64,000 bases of DNA from Castellaniella defragrans (GTDB taxonomy: Bacteria > Pseudomonadota > Gammaproteobacteria > Burkholderiales > Burkholderiaceae_B): contig NZ_JACHIB010000015.1 of the NCBI RefSeq assembly GCF_014203015.1, positions 1 through 64,000 of the forward strand, written 5' to 3'. Positions within the stretch are counted from its first letter, which is position 1. Each line of letters starts with the position of its first letter. Made by a program: the position numbers and the translations under genes. Of this stretch, positions 25,578-39,185 are shown piece after piece. The notes under the pieces were generated by a model. It was not told where the DNA came from. It did not search any database and was given only the letters and a program-made list of their open reading frames with translations.

Positions 25578-25720
25578 GATGATGCTCCTCAGGAGTCGAT
25601 AAGACCGGTTTGGGAAATACGCCGCCCGGCGGTCTTGGACCGGGCTTCGTCGGAAAACGGAAAACCGGAAAACAGGAAGCGGAAAGCGGGAAGGCCGGGC
25701 GGATGGGCGCCGGGGCGGGC

Positions 25721-26269
25721 CTACCGGACCACGGTGATCTTCAGGCGGTCGCCGAACTGCAGGACGGGGGCGGAAGACCCCGGCTTCTTCTGCAGCACCC
25801 GGGCCTCGTTCATGCTGCCGAACTGGTCCACCGTGGCCCTGGCGTTGCTGGTGTACTGCTCGATCACGGCCAGGTTTCCGCTCCCCACCTGCTGGGCGAT
25901 GGCCGTGTCGCTGTTGCCCACCTGGGTGATCTCCACCTGGTTGCCGGAGCCGGCCTGGCTGGCGGACGCCCGGTTGCCGGCGCCGGCCTGCGTGATCGCG
26001 GCGCCGTTGCCGTCGCCCCGCTGCGTGACGGCAGCCGACGAGCGCGCGCCCTGCTGGCGGATCCGGCTGGCGTTCATCGCGCCCTGCTGGACCGAGTCTG
26101 CCCGCAGCGACGCCGATCCGAGTTCGGCCGGCGGCAGTTCGGACGGGCGGGCCGGCTCGGCGCCGGCGCCGTATCCGGCCAGGGGGGCCGCGGCCAGCAG
26201 GGCGGCGGCGCACAGGGCCAGTCCCCGCCGGGCGGGCCGGCGCGGGGAGGTCGGAAGGAATTCGTGCAT
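25721..26269 (-). CDS. csgB: Minor curlin subunit / nucleator CsgB-like
   Basis: A 182-residue secreted protein. After a signal peptide ending near AGYGAGA come curlin-like repeats (VQQGAMNASRIRQQG, TQRGDGNGAAITQAG, SQAGSGNQVEITQVG, QQVGSGNLAVIEQYT, VDQFGSMNEARVLQK). The Arg/Lys-rich terminal segment LQFGDRLKITVVR resembles the anchoring end of CsgB. It seeds CsgA polymerisation at the cell surface. AGGAGACC is upstream. The csgB-csgA order is as in other curli loci. Confidence 0.88.
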   Translation of the reverse strand: MHEFLPTSPRRPARRGLALCAAALLAAAPLAGYGAGAEPARPSELPPAELGSASLRADSVQQGAMNASRIRQQGARSSAAVTQRGDGNGAAITQAGAGNRASASQAGSGNQVEITQVGNSDTAIAQQVGSGNLAVIEQYTSNARATVDQFGSMNEARVLQKKPGSSAPVLQFGDRLKITVVR

Positions 26270-26306
26270 GATGGAGGTCTCCTGATTCGCGGGATGGCGG
26301 ATGCCG

Positions 26307-27266
26307 CTACAGCGTGGCCGCCTGGCCGTCGCCCTGTGCCGGGGCGGCGCCCGCCGGCCCCGCGGCCTGCCGCGGCGTCACGGTGAGGGTGTAGTCCTTC
26401 TCGGCATCCAGATAGCGCTGGATCAGGGGATCGTTCCAGTCGCCTGGATTCTTCAGGCGCCACTGGTTGTCCTTGATGCCCTGCACGGTCAGGTGCATGA
26501 CCGCGGCGTCGATGGCTTCCTTGACGGCCAGCTGCGCCGGCTCGTTGTGGGTGTAGCCCCCCTCGACTTCCAGCAGGTCGTAGTAGTTGACGAAGCGGAA
26601 GTAGCTGGGGTGGATTTCGTACGAATAGATGGTCTTGGTCGTCGAGACGCTGTTCAGGATGGCGCCGCTCAGGACGTCCACCGCCCGCAGGTTGACGGTG
26701 ACCTGGTCCACGCTGTACTGGGTGGACAGGCCGATCCCGAGGAACTGCGCGCCCAGCCCGCCGGTGCGGGTGTTGCTGTCGTAGGCGATGACGCCGCCTT
26801 CCAGGATGATGGTGGCCGGCAGCAGGTTGGGCACCTGGCCCTGCTGCCCGCCGCCTTGCTGCCCGCCGCCCTGCGGATGCTCGCCCACCGCGCGCAGCAC
26901 GCGGCGCTCGGTCAGCAGGGACTGCAGGCCCTCGCGCTCCACCGGCACGTACCAGCCCGAATCCTTCAGGGCCTTCATCAGCATCGAGGCCGCGCCCTGC
27001 GTCACCGCGGTGGAAAAAGAACTGTCCGGGGACGGCTTGTACTGGCCGGTCTCGTCGCGGAAGCCATAGACGGCCGCCACGATCTTGCGCTGGGGCGGCG
27101 GCAGCCGCATGAGGTCGACCGTCGAGGGCGTGGCCGGCGTCAGCCGCGCCTCGTTCGAGACGTTCGCCGGCTTCTGCAGCGCGCAGGCCGACAGCGTGAG
27201 CGCGGCCAGCGCGGCCAGGCAGAGGCGGGCGCGCCGGGCGCGCGCGGGGATCGGCAGCGTGCTCAT
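26307..27266 (-). CDS. csgG: Curli secretion channel lipoprotein CsgG
   Basis: A 319-residue lipoprotein (LTLSAC lipobox) with CsgG motifs: PPPQRKIVAAVYGFRDETGQ, SFSTAVTQGAASMLMKALKD, PVEREGLQSLLTERRVLRA, STQYSVDQVTVNLRAVDVLS and SVSTTKTIYSYEIHPSYFRF. It forms the nonameric outer-membrane pore for curlin export. Where E. coli CsgG has a short loop after the ...RxIIRAxxE segment, this protein has a Gly/Gln-rich insert (QGGGQQGGGQQGQ), encoded by short repeats. The start overlaps the csgF stop (ATGA). Confidence 0.95.
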   Translation of the reverse strand: MSTLPIPARARRARLCLAALAALTLSACALQKPANVSNEARLTPATPSTVDLMRLPPPQRKIVAAVYGFRDETGQYKPSPDSSFSTAVTQGAASMLMKALKDSGWYVPVEREGLQSLLTERRVLRAVGEHPQGGGQQGGGQQGQVPNLLPATIILEGGVIAYDSNTRTGGLGAQFLGIGLSTQYSVDQVTVNLRAVDVLSGAILNSVSTTKTIYSYEIHPSYFRFVNYYDLLEVEGGYTHNEPAQLAVKEAIDAAVMHLTVQGIKDNQWRLKNPGDWNDPLIQRYLDAEKDYTLTVTPRQAAGPAGAAPAQGDGQAATL

Positions 27267-27730
27267 TGCAGGACTCCGCTGTCGATGCTCGCCGGGCTTT
27301 GGGCCGGCGCGAGCAGGCTGGCGGCGCTGGACGCCGCGGCCGAGCCGCCGGCCGGCAGGCTGTCCAGATCGAAGGGGATCCACTGGCCCTTGGTCGAGTC
27401 GTAGATGTAGACGCCGTTGCCGACCTGGATGATGGGGGCGGTGCCGGCGTTCAGGATCTTGATCTCGCCGTTGCCGTCCAGGCCCAGGTCGTCCAGGGGG
27501 TACGGGTAGCGCTTCTGCGCCTGGGCGCTCTGCAGCAGGTAGGAGCCGTTCAGCGGATTGCCGCCGAAGGACGGGTTCACCGGCACGTAGACCAGCTGGC
27601 CCGCCGGGGCGGTGCCCGACAGCAGCAGCCCGGCGGCGGCCAGCGCGGCCTGCAGGCGGCCCCGGGCCCTGTGCGGATTGCCTGTGCTGCCTGTGTGCGT
27701 ACCTGCTTTGTGCGCTTCGTGCGTGCTCAT
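27263..27730 (-). CDS. csgF: Curli assembly protein CsgF
   Basis: A 155-residue protein with the diagnostic CsgF N-terminus LVYVPVNPSFGGNPLNGSYLL right after the signal peptide, which inserts in the CsgG pore. The signal peptide has an unusually long polar N-region (about 25 residues rich in His, Thr and Gly). CsgF couples secretion to nucleation by CsgB. The ATG directly abuts the csgE TAA stop, and GGAGATG lies inside the end of csgE. Confidence 0.93.
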   Translation of the reverse strand: MSTHEAHKAGTHTGSTGNPHRARGRLQAALAAAGLLLSGTAPAGQLVYVPVNPSFGGNPLNGSYLLQSAQAQKRYPYPLDDLGLDGNGEIKILNAGTAPIIQVGNGVYIYDSTKGQWIPFDLDSLPAGGSAAASSAASLLAPAQSPASIDSGVLQ

Positions 27731-28174
27731 TTACATCTCCTCCGGGCCCAGGTCGGCGTCCTGGACGAACCTGCGCTGAATGTGGATGGATTCGATGCCG
27801 TCGTGGACGATGCCGACGGCCTCCTTGCTTTCCTGGCGCGCCCGCGAGCGGGCGGGCGACAGGAAGGTGTGGAACAGGGTCTGGTTGTCGTAGCTGATCC
27901 AGATCTCGCTGCCGAACTGGGCGGTCGGCCGTTCGATGACGGTGATCGTGTCCTGCGAATCGGGATACAGCGCCTGCCAGATTTCCGAGAAACTCTTGTA
28001 GAATTCCCAGCCCAGCACGGTGACGGTCCGGCCGATCACCAGGCCGCGCAGGGGATCGCTGTCGATCCGGCCCTGGTCCAGGTCGCGCGGCTCCTGGCCG
28101 GGCTCCTGCGCGGCGGCCGCCGCGCCCAGCAGCGCCGCGATGATGATGCCGAGCCGCAAACCCATGGACCGCAT
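27731..28174 (-). CDS. csgE: Curli secretion specificity factor CsgE
   Basis: A 147-residue secreted protein. DPLRGLVIGRTVTVLGWEFY follows the signal peptide, with ITVIERPTAQFGSEIWISY and TLFHTFLSPARSRARQ, the CsgE pattern. It caps CsgG in the periplasm and selects curlin subunits. AGGAGAAG precedes ATG 28174. First gene of the minus-strand curli/PNAG run and divergent from the ATP synthase operon. Confidence 0.93.
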   Translation of the reverse strand: MRSMGLRLGIIIAALLGAAAAAQEPGQEPRDLDQGRIDSDPLRGLVIGRTVTVLGWEFYKSFSEIWQALYPDSQDTITVIERPTAQFGSEIWISYDNQTLFHTFLSPARSRARQESKEAVGIVHDGIESIHIQRRFVQDADLGPEEM

Positions 28175-28517
28175 GCGCTTCTCCTGTCCGCTGCGACGAT
28201 CTTTGCCGAACGTGTCGAACTGTGATGCCGTGTGGAGAATGTTATGGGCCGGCCCCGCGGCCATCCATAGGCCGGAATCGCTACGCCGTTTGCCGGGTGG
28301 GCGGTCGGCCGGCCGTCGGAGAAACGGCCTAGTCTGTCGGGCGGGTTCGGCCTGAGACACGGGAGGCCGATCTAGGCTAAAATGGTGCGCCTTTTGGACT
28401 GGGGCGCTGAACGCCCCGCCAAAAAAAGCTATAATTCAATAGTTTGACTGTATCGCCTGGTATTCCTTGGGACCGCGTTTTGGGGGCTTTGGGGTGCCTG
28501 GTTGTGAACGGGCTTTT
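28175..28517. other. Divergent intergenic region between csgE and atpI
   Basis: About 340 bp without a convincing gene. It must hold the promoters of the curli run (minus) and the atp operon (plus). A hairpin (GGGGCG, loop CTGAA, CGCCCC; 28401-28417) is followed on the plus strand by an A-run and then TATAAT. The left half is GC-rich with no clear regulator site. Confidence 0.6.
28430..28435 (+). promoter_or_regulatory. atpI: Candidate -10 element of the atp operon
   Basis: A consensus TATAAT follows an A-tract 83 bases before the atpI start. No good -35 hexamer is found 16-18 bases upstream, where the GC hairpin sits instead. A weaker TAAAAT occurs at 28378-28383. Confidence 0.4.
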
Positions 28518-28988
28518 ATGGATGATCGGTCCGCGCCGGATCCGCGCGATGGCTTGGATGGCGGGGCGTCTTCGGTCGCGGCGCTGGCGCTGTCCGACCG
28601 GGATCGCGCGATCATCGCCCGCCGTTCACGGATCGGTCTGTTTCAGGCGCTGGCTGCCCAGGCATTCACGGGGATGCTGGTGGTGCTGGGCGCCTGGGGA
28701 ATTGCTGGGAAGGACGCCGGGCTCTCCGCCCTCATCGGGGCGGCGGCCTATTTCGTGCCCAATGCGCTGTTCGCCTTGCGGCTGCTGCTGGGGTACTTCG
28801 GGCCGAAACGCCCGGGATCGCTCGCCTTTTTCTGGGGCGAATTCCTCAAGCTGCTGGTCGTGGCGGGGGTGGTGGTCCTGGTGGCGTGGCGGTGGGGCGG
28901 CTGGCTGAACTGGCTGGCCTTCCTGCTGGGCCTGCTGGGCGTCATGAAGGGGTACGTGGTGCTGCTGGCCTTGCGCCGGCTGCCATGA
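28518..28988 (+). CDS. atpI: ATP synthase subunit I
   Basis: A 156-residue membrane protein with four hydrophobic segments (from about residue 42 on: LFQALAAQAFTGMLVVLGAW, ALIGAAAYFVPNALFALRLL, EFLKLLVVAGVVVLVAW, and a C-terminal pair). It has the order of AtpI, an assembly factor for the c-ring, and sits directly before atpB as in most atp operons. ATG 28518 is taken; an in-frame ATG at 28467 would add 17 residues of unlikely sequence. Confidence 0.82.
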   Translation: MDDRSAPDPRDGLDGGASSVAALALSDRDRAIIARRSRIGLFQALAAQAFTGMLVVLGAWGIAGKDAGLSALIGAAAYFVPNALFALRLLLGYFGPKRPGSLAFFWGEFLKLLVVAGVVVLVAWRWGGWLNWLAFLLGLLGVMKGYVVLLALRRLP

Positions 28989-29012
28989 TTTGAATACGAA
29001 AAAGGGTTTCCG

Positions 29013-29891
29013 ATGACCGACGCTGCAAGCACGCCTCAGTCCGAATACATTCAGCACCACCTGGTTCACCTGAACAATCTCGGGCACAAGCAGGACATCA
29101 TCGCCAACTTCGACGTCGTCAACTACGACTCGCTGTTCTGGTCGATCCTGATGGGCGCCATCGTCATCTTCTTCCTCTGGCGCGCCGCGCGCCGGGCCAC
29201 CACCGACGTGCCGGGCCGCTTCCAGATGGCCATCGAAATGCTCGTGGGCATGGTCCACGAGGAAGCCAAGGGCATCATCCCCAACGAAACCACGCGCAAG
29301 TTCGCCGCGCCGCTGGCGCTCACCGTGTTCCTCTGGATCACGCTGATGAACACGCTCGACCTGATCCCCGTCGATCTGGCCGGCTGGATCTTCCGCATCA
29401 CCGGCCTGGGCGCCGAGCACTCCGATCCGCTGTACTACCACCGCATCCTGCCCACCGCCGACCTCAACATCCCCATCGGCATGTCCCTGGGCGTGCTGGT
29501 CCTGATGCTGTACTACGGCGTGAAGATCAAGCACCCGGTCGGCTTCGTCAAGGAACTCTTCACCGCGCCCTTCCATGCGCACGGCGTCGCGGCGCTCGTC
29601 CTGGCGCCCTTCAATTTCCTGCTGAACCTCATCGAATATGCGGCCAAGTGCGTGTCGCTGGGCATGCGGCTGTTCGGCAATATGTATGCGGGCGAACTGC
29701 TGTTCATGCTGATCGCCTTGCTGGGTGGTGCCTGGACGGGGGCGAATGCTTCCAGTATCAGCCTTGCGTTCGGACACGTGCTCGCCGGTTCGGCATGGGC
29801 GATCTTCCACATCCTGATCGTGCTGCTGCAGGCGTTCATCTTCATGATGCTGACCCTGGTGTATATCGGGCAGGCGCACGAAGGCCACTAA
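29013..29891 (+). CDS. atpB: F0F1 ATP synthase subunit a
   Basis: A 292-residue integral membrane protein. The essential Arg that faces the c-ring is Arg-219 in [14 protein letters not shown]. Other conserved parts are NTLDLIPV and [19 protein letters not shown]. It forms the proton half-channels of the F0 motor. AAAGGG precedes the ATG; it lies 24 bp after atpI. Confidence 0.97.
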   Translation: MTDAASTPQSEYIQHHLVHLNNLGHKQDIIANFDVVNYDSLFWSILMGAIVIFFLWRAARRATTDVPGRFQMAIEMLVGMVHEEAKGIIPNETTRKFAAPLALTVFLWITLMNTLDLIPVDLAGWIFRITGLGAEHSDPLYYHRILPTADLNIPIGMSLGVLVLMLYYGVKIKHPVGFVKELFTAPFHAHGVAALVLAPFNFLLNLIEYAAKCVSLGMRLFGNMYAGELLFMLIALLGGAWTGANASSISLAFGHVLAGSAWAIFHILIVLLQAFIFMMLTLVYIGQAHEGH

Positions 29892-29961
29892 AATTCGCCC
29901 GGGCTTCCCGGGCGGGCTCGCGGGGCTTGCCCTGATTTCTGGTTCTTGATTTTTTGACTAA

Positions 29962-30231
<270 letters not shown>

Positions 30232-30361
30232 TGTCGGCGCAGGCCTGGGCGCTTGCCGCAGGCCAGGGGTTCGTCGGCGGCCCGCGCGGGTCGCGGGCGG
30301 CCGGATTAGGTGCCTTGCGGAATCGCCGCGAGGCACGAACGGGTAAATTAGGAAAACGACC

Positions 30362-30832
30362 GTGAATTTAAACGCGACTCTCTTTTTCCAGATGATCGTG
30401 TTTTTCGTTCTGGGTTGGTTTACGATGAAATTCATCTGGCCGCCCCTGACGAAGGCAATGGATGATCGTCGCCAGAAAATCGCCGACGGTCTGGCCGCCG
30501 CCGAGAAGGGCAAGGCCGATCTGGCCCAGGCCCAGGCTCGCGTCAGTCTGATGGAAGCGGCTGCCAAAACGGAAAACCACGCGCGCCTGGCCGAAGCCGA
30601 AAAGCAGGCCACCTCGCTGATCGATCAGGCCCGCCGCGAAGCCGAAGCCGAAAAGGCCCGCATCCTCGCCCAGGCCCGTCAGGACGCCGCCCAGGAAGTC
30701 CAGCGTGCGCGCGAGACCCTGCGCGCCGAAGTGGCCGTGCTGGCCGTCAAGGGCGCCGAGCAGATCCTGCGCCGCGAGGTCGATGCCAAGGCGCACGCCG
30801 AGCTGCTCGACCAGCTCCAGGCCCAACTCTGA
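30362..30832 (+). CDS. atpF: F0F1 ATP synthase subunit b
   Basis: A 156-residue protein with one N-terminal membrane helix ([20 protein letters not shown]) and a long charged amphipathic helix, the peripheral stalk. The start is GTG at 30362, preceded by AGGAAAAC. A 130-bp gap without a gene separates it from atpE. It ends 13 bp before atpH. Confidence 0.96.
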   Translation: MNLNATLFFQMIVFFVLGWFTMKFIWPPLTKAMDDRRQKIADGLAAAEKGKADLAQAQARVSLMEAAAKTENHARLAEAEKQATSLIDQARREAEAEKARILAQARQDAAQEVQRARETLRAEVAVLAVKGAEQILRREVDAKAHAELLDQLQAQL

Positions 30833-30845
30833 ATCAGGGCGAGTC

Positions 30846-31385
30846 ATGGCTGAACTATCCACTATCGCGCGGCCCTACGCCGAGGCCCTGTTTGAATCCG
30901 TGCGCGACGACGCGCGCGGGCTCGAATACTGGTCCGGCGTGATGTCGCTGCTGGCCCAGGTGTCCGGCATGCCCGACGTCCTCGAGGCCATGGCCGATCC
31001 GCGCCTGTCCGACGCGCAGCGCACCGGACTGCTGACGGGCCTGGTCCCCCAGGAGCTTCCCGCGCAGGCGGCCAATCTCGTCGCCCTCGTGGTCGAGAAC
31101 GGCCGCGTCCAGGCGCTGCCCCAGGTGGCCGAGCAATTTGAACTGCTGCGCAACCAGCTCGAAGGCACCGCCCTGGCGCGCATCACCAGCGCCTATCCGC
31201 TCGACGATGCCCAGGTGGCCGCCCTGCTGCAGGGGCTGGAGCGCAAGTTCGGCCTCAAGCTCAAGTCCCAGGTGACGGTCGACCCGGAACTGATCGGCGG
31301 GGTGCGCGTCGCCGTCGGCGATCACGTGCTCGACACTTCCGTGCAGGCCCGGCTGGCCGCCCTGCGCGATACGCTGGCCGCGTGA
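30846..31385 (+). CDS. atpH: F0F1 ATP synthase subunit delta
   Basis: A 179-residue protein with the delta/OSCP pattern: [15 protein letters not shown] at the N-terminus and the C-terminal signature [20 protein letters not shown]. It joins the b-stalk to the F1 head. Start at ATG 30846, 13 bp after atpF, with GGGCGAG upstream. Confidence 0.96.
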   Translation: MAELSTIARPYAEALFESVRDDARGLEYWSGVMSLLAQVSGMPDVLEAMADPRLSDAQRTGLLTGLVPQELPAQAANLVALVVENGRVQALPQVAEQFELLRNQLEGTALARITSAYPLDDAQVAALLQGLERKFGLKLKSQVTVDPELIGGVRVAVGDHVLDTSVQARLAALRDTLAA

Positions 31386-31421
31386 TGGCGGGCCATACAA
31401 CAGGATTCCAGGAGTCTTACC

Positions 31422-32963
<1,542 letters not shown>

Positions 32964-33013
32964 GTAGCGCACGGGGCGCGCGGCGCGCGTCCCGGACCGC
33001 CCTGACAGGATAG

Positions 33014-35383
<2,370 letters not shown>

Positions 35384-35392
35384 GGATTGCAC

Positions 35393-35818
35393 ATGGCGAC
35401 TCTTCACATCGAAGTGGTCAGCGCGGAGGCCTCGATCTTCTCCGGCGAGGCGGCCTTCATCGCCCTGCCGGGCGAGTCGGGCGACCTCGGCATCCTGCCG
35501 GGGCATACGCCGCTGATCTCGCGCGTGCGTCCCGGCACGCTGAAAATCCGGCGTCCCGACGGCACCGAAGAGCACATCTTCGTGGCCGGCGGCATCCTGG
35601 AAGTCCAGCCGCACGCCGTGACGGTGCTGTCCGACACGGCCATCCGGGCGGCCGACCTGGACGAGGCCAAGGCCGTCGCCGCGCGCGAGCGCGCCGAGGA
35701 AGCCCTGCGCAACACCAAGGAAAAGGCCGACATCGCCGTGGTCGAAGCCGAGCTCGCCATGCTGGCGGCCCAGGCCGCCGCCGCGCGCAAGTTCAGCCAG
35801 AAACGCAGCTCCCACTGA
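35393..35818 (+). CDS. atpC: F0F1 ATP synthase subunit epsilon
   Basis: A 141-residue protein: N-terminal beta sandwich ([33 protein letters not shown]) and C-terminal helical hairpin. It couples and inhibits the rotor. ATG 35393 follows AAGGA within the atpD stop region; the TTG six bases before is disregarded. Last gene of the operon. Confidence 0.97.
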   Translation: MATLHIEVVSAEASIFSGEAAFIALPGESGDLGILPGHTPLISRVRPGTLKIRRPDGTEEHIFVAGGILEVQPHAVTVLSDTAIRAADLDEAKAVAARERAEEALRNTKEKADIAVVEAELAMLAAQAAAARKFSQKRSSH

Positions 35819-35952
35819 GCGGCTTCGGCCGGATCGATCGATCCGGCCCGTCCCGCGGGCCGGCCGGGTGGGTCCGGCGGGCGGCTCCGATGGATCGGTC
35901 CGTTCGGGCCCCGTCTCCAGGCCCGGTTCGCAAAGACGCAAAAAAAAGCGCG

Positions 35953-35976
35953 AGCGCCCTTCGGGGCGCTTTTTTT
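35953..35976 (+). terminator. Rho-independent terminator of the atp operon
   Basis: Stem AGCGCCC, loop TTCG, GGGCGCT, followed by seven to eight T. An A-run at 35939-35947 on the left could give termination for minus-strand transcription (trpC/HIT side) too. Confidence 0.9.
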
Positions 35977-36089
35977 CATCCCCGCGTCCAATCCCAACCG
36001 GTTCGGCCGGTCCATCCCGGTGCAGGGCGCCGGCCGGATCTTCGGTATGGCCGGGCCGTCAAGGAAGGCTGGGCGGAAGACCGGGCGCC

Positions 36090-36560
36090 TCAGGCATCGG
36101 GCTCGGGGATGTCGGCCGCCGGGCCCCGGGCCGACAGGAAGCGGTGCAGCCGCTCGGCGCGCGGGGCCAGCGCGGCGGCAAAATCGGCCCAGGCGGCCGC
36201 GCGGGCGGCATCGTGCCGCGGCGGCGCCCAGATGGCGTCCGGGAAGCAGGGATCCGCGCGCCAGCGGGGGATCGCGTGCCAGTGCAGGTGGGGCACCTGG
36301 TTGCCGAGGCTGGCCAGGTTGACCTTGTCGGGCGCGAGGAAGGCGCGCTGCAGGCGCTCGACCTGGAACACGGTGCGCATCAGGTGCAGGCGGCCCAGGG
36401 GATCGATGTCCGTGTTTTCCGCCACGTGGCGGTGCCAGACGATGCGCAGGTAGCCGGGGTGCCGGGGATCGTCCACGCGGACGATCCGCAGGCGGTCGTC
36501 CTGCCAGAGCAGGGCGGCGTGGTCCGGAGTGCAGAGCGGGCAGTCGGGGAAAAAGGCCAT
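36090..36560 (-). CDS. HIT family protein
   Basis: A 156-residue histidine-triad nucleotide-binding protein. The triad is HLHWHAIP at about residues 92-99, and an N-terminal CPLC pair (FPDCPLCTPD) may bind zinc. Such proteins hydrolyse nucleotidyl or adenylyl conjugates; the substrate here is unknown. No strong ribosome binding site precedes the ATG. It lies 64 bp after trpC on the same strand and could be its operon partner. Confidence 0.88.
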   Translation of the reverse strand: MAFFPDCPLCTPDHAALLWQDDRLRIVRVDDPRHPGYLRIVWHRHVAENTDIDPLGRLHLMRTVFQVERLQRAFLAPDKVNLASLGNQVPHLHWHAIPRWRADPCFPDAIWAPPRHDAARAAAWADFAAALAPRAERLHRFLSARGPAADIPEPDA

Positions 36561-36624
36561 GGCGGCAGCGGAAGCGGTGCAGGGGCCCGCCGCCCGCGGG
36601 CGCGGGCGCGGGGCGGATTCGGCA

Positions 36625-37419
36625 TCAGCGGGCGAAGAACAGCTCCTGCAGCGCGATGCCGGGATCGGGCGCGCGCATGAAGGCCTCGCCCACCAGGAAG
36701 GCCTGCACGCCGTGGTCGCGCATGCGGTCGACGTCCTCGGGCAGCAGGATGCCGCTTTCGGTGACGACGCGCTTGCCTTCCGGCAGGTCCTGCAGCATCG
36801 ACAGGGTGGTTTCCAGGCGGGTCTCGAAGGTGCGCAGGTTGCGGTTGTTGATACCGATCAGCGGCGTGTCCAGGGACAGGGCCGCGTCCAGCTCGTCGCG
36901 GTCGTGGACTTCGACCAGCACGTCCATGCCCAGGCTCGCGGCCACGGATTCCAGCTCGCGCAGCTGGGCGGGCGACAGGGCGGCGGCGATCAGCAGCACG
37001 CAGTCGGCGCCCAGCGCCCGGGCGTGGATGACCTGGTAGGGGTCGATCAGGAAATCCTTGCGCAGCACGGGCAGGCTGCAGGCCGCGCGCGCCTGGCGCA
37101 GGTGGTCGTAGCCGCCCTGGAAATACTGCACGTCGGTCAGCACCGACAGGCAGGCGGCGCCGTGGCCGGCGTAGCTGGTGGCGATGTCCGCCGGGCGGAA
37201 GTCCTCGCGGATCACGCCCTTGGAGGGCGAGGCCTTCTTGATTTCCGCGATCACGGCGGGCTTGCCCTGCGCGATCTTGTCTTCGATGGCGCGCGCGAAG
37301 CCGCGGATGTCCTGGCGGCTCTGGGCTTCGCGCAGCACTTCGGATTCGCTGCGCATCTGCCGCGCGGTGGCGACTTCGGTGCGCTTGGTGTCCAGGATCC
37401 GGGCCAGAATGTCGTTCAT
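36625..37419 (-). CDS. trpC: Indole-3-glycerol-phosphate synthase TrpC
   Basis: A 264-residue TIM-barrel enzyme. The catalytic pattern is complete: [59 protein letters not shown] and VVTESGI. It closes the indole ring from carboxyphenylaminodeoxyribulose phosphate. Start overlaps the trpD stop by four bases. Confidence 0.97.
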   Translation of the reverse strand: MNDILARILDTKRTEVATARQMRSESEVLREAQSRQDIRGFARAIEDKIAQGKPAVIAEIKKASPSKGVIREDFRPADIATSYAGHGAACLSVLTDVQYFQGGYDHLRQARAACSLPVLRKDFLIDPYQVIHARALGADCVLLIAAALSPAQLRELESVAASLGMDVLVEVHDRDELDAALSLDTPLIGINNRNLRTFETRLETTLSMLQDLPEGKRVVTESGILLPEDVDRMRDHGVQAFLVGEAFMRAPDPGIALQELFFAR

Positions 37420-38450
37420 GCGGAGAACCTTTGCGTGTATTGGCGGAATTGTTCCAGCTTGTCGCGCGCGGCGCCCGAGGCGATCAGCTCGAAGGCCTGG
37501 CGGATGCCGGCGCCGATCGAGTCGGCGCGGTTGCCGGCGTACAGGGCCAGGCCCGCGTTCAGCGCGACGATGTCGCGCGCCGTGCCGGCCGTGTTGTTCA
37601 GCGCGGCGCGCACCAGCTGGGCGGATTCGTCGCGGTTGGCGACCTTGATGCTGCGGTTGGACACCATGGTCATGCCGAAATCCTCGGGGTGGATCTCGTA
37701 TTCGCGCACCTCGCCGTCCTTCAGCTCGCCCACCAGGGTGGCCGCGCCCAGCGAAGCCTCGTCCATGCCGTCCTTGCCGTGCACGATCAGCACGTGGCGC
37801 GAGCCCAGGCGCTGCAGCACCCGCACCAGGATGCCGACCAGGTCGGGGTGGAACACGCCCATGAGCTGGTTGGCCGCGCCGGCCGGATTGGTGAGCGGGC
37901 CGAGGATGTTGAAGATCGTGCGCACGCCCAGTTCGCGGCGCACGGCGGCGACGTTCTTCATCGCGCCGTGGTGGGCCGGGGCGAACATGAAGCCGATGCC
38001 GGTGGCCTCGATGGATTCGGCGACCTGGGCGGGCGTGGCGGCGATGCGCACTCCCAGGGCTTCCAGCACGTCGGCGCTGCCCGAGGAGGACGAGGCGCTG
38101 CGGTTGCCGTGCTTGGCGATCTTGACCCCGCCGGCGGCGGCCACGAACATCGCGGCGGTGGAGATGTTGAAGGTGTGCGAGCCATCGCCGCCCGTGCCGC
38201 ACATGTCCAGCAGGTCCTCGGGGTAGGGGGTGTCCACCGCCAGGGCGAATTCGCGCATGACCTGGGCCGCCGCCGTGATCTCGCCCACGGTCTCCTTCTT
38301 GACGCGCAGGCCCATCAGCAGGGCGCTGGCCAGCTGGGGAGACATTTCCCCGCGCATCAGCATGCGCATCAGTTCCAGCATCTCGTCGTGGAAGATTTCC
38401 CGGTGCTCGATGCAGCGGGCCAGGGCCTCGTTGGGGGTGATCGGCGGCAT
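37416..38450 (-). CDS. trpD: Anthranilate phosphoribosyltransferase TrpD
   Basis: A 344-residue enzyme with the PRPP-binding [32 protein letters not shown] and [12 protein letters not shown] motifs. It transfers phosphoribose to anthranilate. AAGGAATC precedes the ATG. A 168-bp low-complexity gap separates it from trpG. Confidence 0.97.
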   Translation of the reverse strand: MPPITPNEALARCIEHREIFHDEMLELMRMLMRGEMSPQLASALLMGLRVKKETVGEITAAAQVMREFALAVDTPYPEDLLDMCGTGGDGSHTFNISTAAMFVAAAGGVKIAKHGNRSASSSSGSADVLEALGVRIAATPAQVAESIEATGIGFMFAPAHHGAMKNVAAVRRELGVRTIFNILGPLTNPAGAANQLMGVFHPDLVGILVRVLQRLGSRHVLIVHGKDGMDEASLGAATLVGELKDGEVREYEIHPEDFGMTMVSNRSIKVANRDESAQLVRAALNNTAGTARDIVALNAGLALYAGNRADSIGAGIRQAFELIASGAARDKLEQFRQYTQRFSA

Positions 38451-38459
38451 GAATGATTC

Positions 38460-38590
38460 CTTCTGTCTTCGTGTATTCGTGTGTCTGCGTTTTCGCGTTT
38501 TCGCGTTTTTGCGTTTCTGTGTCTCGGCGTGTCCGGATGTCGGCGTGCCTGCTGCGTCTGCGTGCCAGTGTCTGCGTGCCTGCGGAACCC
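38460..38590 (-). repeat. Low-complexity degenerate repeat between trpG and trpD
   Basis: The gap between trpG and trpD is filled by GCGTTTTC-type octamers (two to four copies near 38488-38518) and scattered TGTCTGCGTG/TCGTGT words. On the transcribed (minus) strand it is purine-rich (GAAAACGC). No gene or hairpin with T-run is seen. Confidence 0.5.
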
Positions 38591-38618
38591 GTCTTCGGAA
38601 TGGACCGTCGCCGACGCC

Positions 38619-39185
38619 CTACAGTTCCAGGAAATTGCGCAGCAGCGCGTGGCCGTGTTCGCTGAGCACGGATTCCGGGTGGAACTGCACGCCGTAGACG
38701 GGCAGGGTCTTGTGCGCGACGCCCATGATTTCTCCGTCGGCGGTCTCGGCGGTGATCTCCAGGCAGTCGGGCAGCGAGGCACGCTCGATCGCCAGGGAAT
38801 GGTAGCGGGTCACGGTGTAGGGCGACGGCAGCCCGGCGAAGACGTCGGTGCCCCGGTGCGTGATGGGCGAGACCTTGCCGTGCATGATTTCCCGGGCGCG
38901 CACGATGCGCCCGCCGTAGGCCGCGCCGATGGCCTGATGGCCCAGGCAGACGCCCAGGATGGGCTTCCTGCCGGCGAAATGGCGGATCAGCTCGATGGAG
39001 ATGCCGGCCTCGGCCGGCGAGCACGGCCCCGGCGACACGCAGATGCGGTCGGGATCAATGGCCTCGACGCCGGCGAGGTCGATCTGGTCGTTGCGCACGA
39101 CCTGGACCTGGGCGCCGAGTTCGCCGAAATACTGCACCAGGTTGTAGGTGAAGGAATCGTAGTTGTCCAGCATCAGCAGCTTCAT
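38619..39185 (-). CDS. trpG: Anthranilate synthase component II (glutamine amidotransferase) TrpG
   Basis: A 188-residue class I amidotransferase. The catalytic triad is Cys-80 in [10 protein letters not shown] with His-169 and Glu-171 in VQFHPES. It supplies ammonia to TrpE; the same protein could serve PabB. It is not next to trpE here: two opposite-strand genes intervene. A possible 64-codon open frame ends in ATGA overlap with its start but lacks family features. Confidence 0.95.
   Translation of the reverse strand: MKLLMLDNYDSFTYNLVQYFGELGAQVQVVRNDQIDLAGVEAIDPDRICVSPGPCSPAEAGISIELIRHFAGRKPILGVCLGHQAIGAAYGGRIVRAREIMHGKVSPITHRGTDVFAGLPSPYTVTRYHSLAIERASLPDCLEITAETADGEIMGVAHKTLPVYGVQFHPESVLSEHGHALLRNFLEL

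Noticed and set aside
28401-28417. GC hairpin before atpI as a terminator
   Set aside because: On the plus strand it is followed by A rather than T, and on the minus strand the T-run precedes the stem, so it does not fit a Rho-independent terminator.
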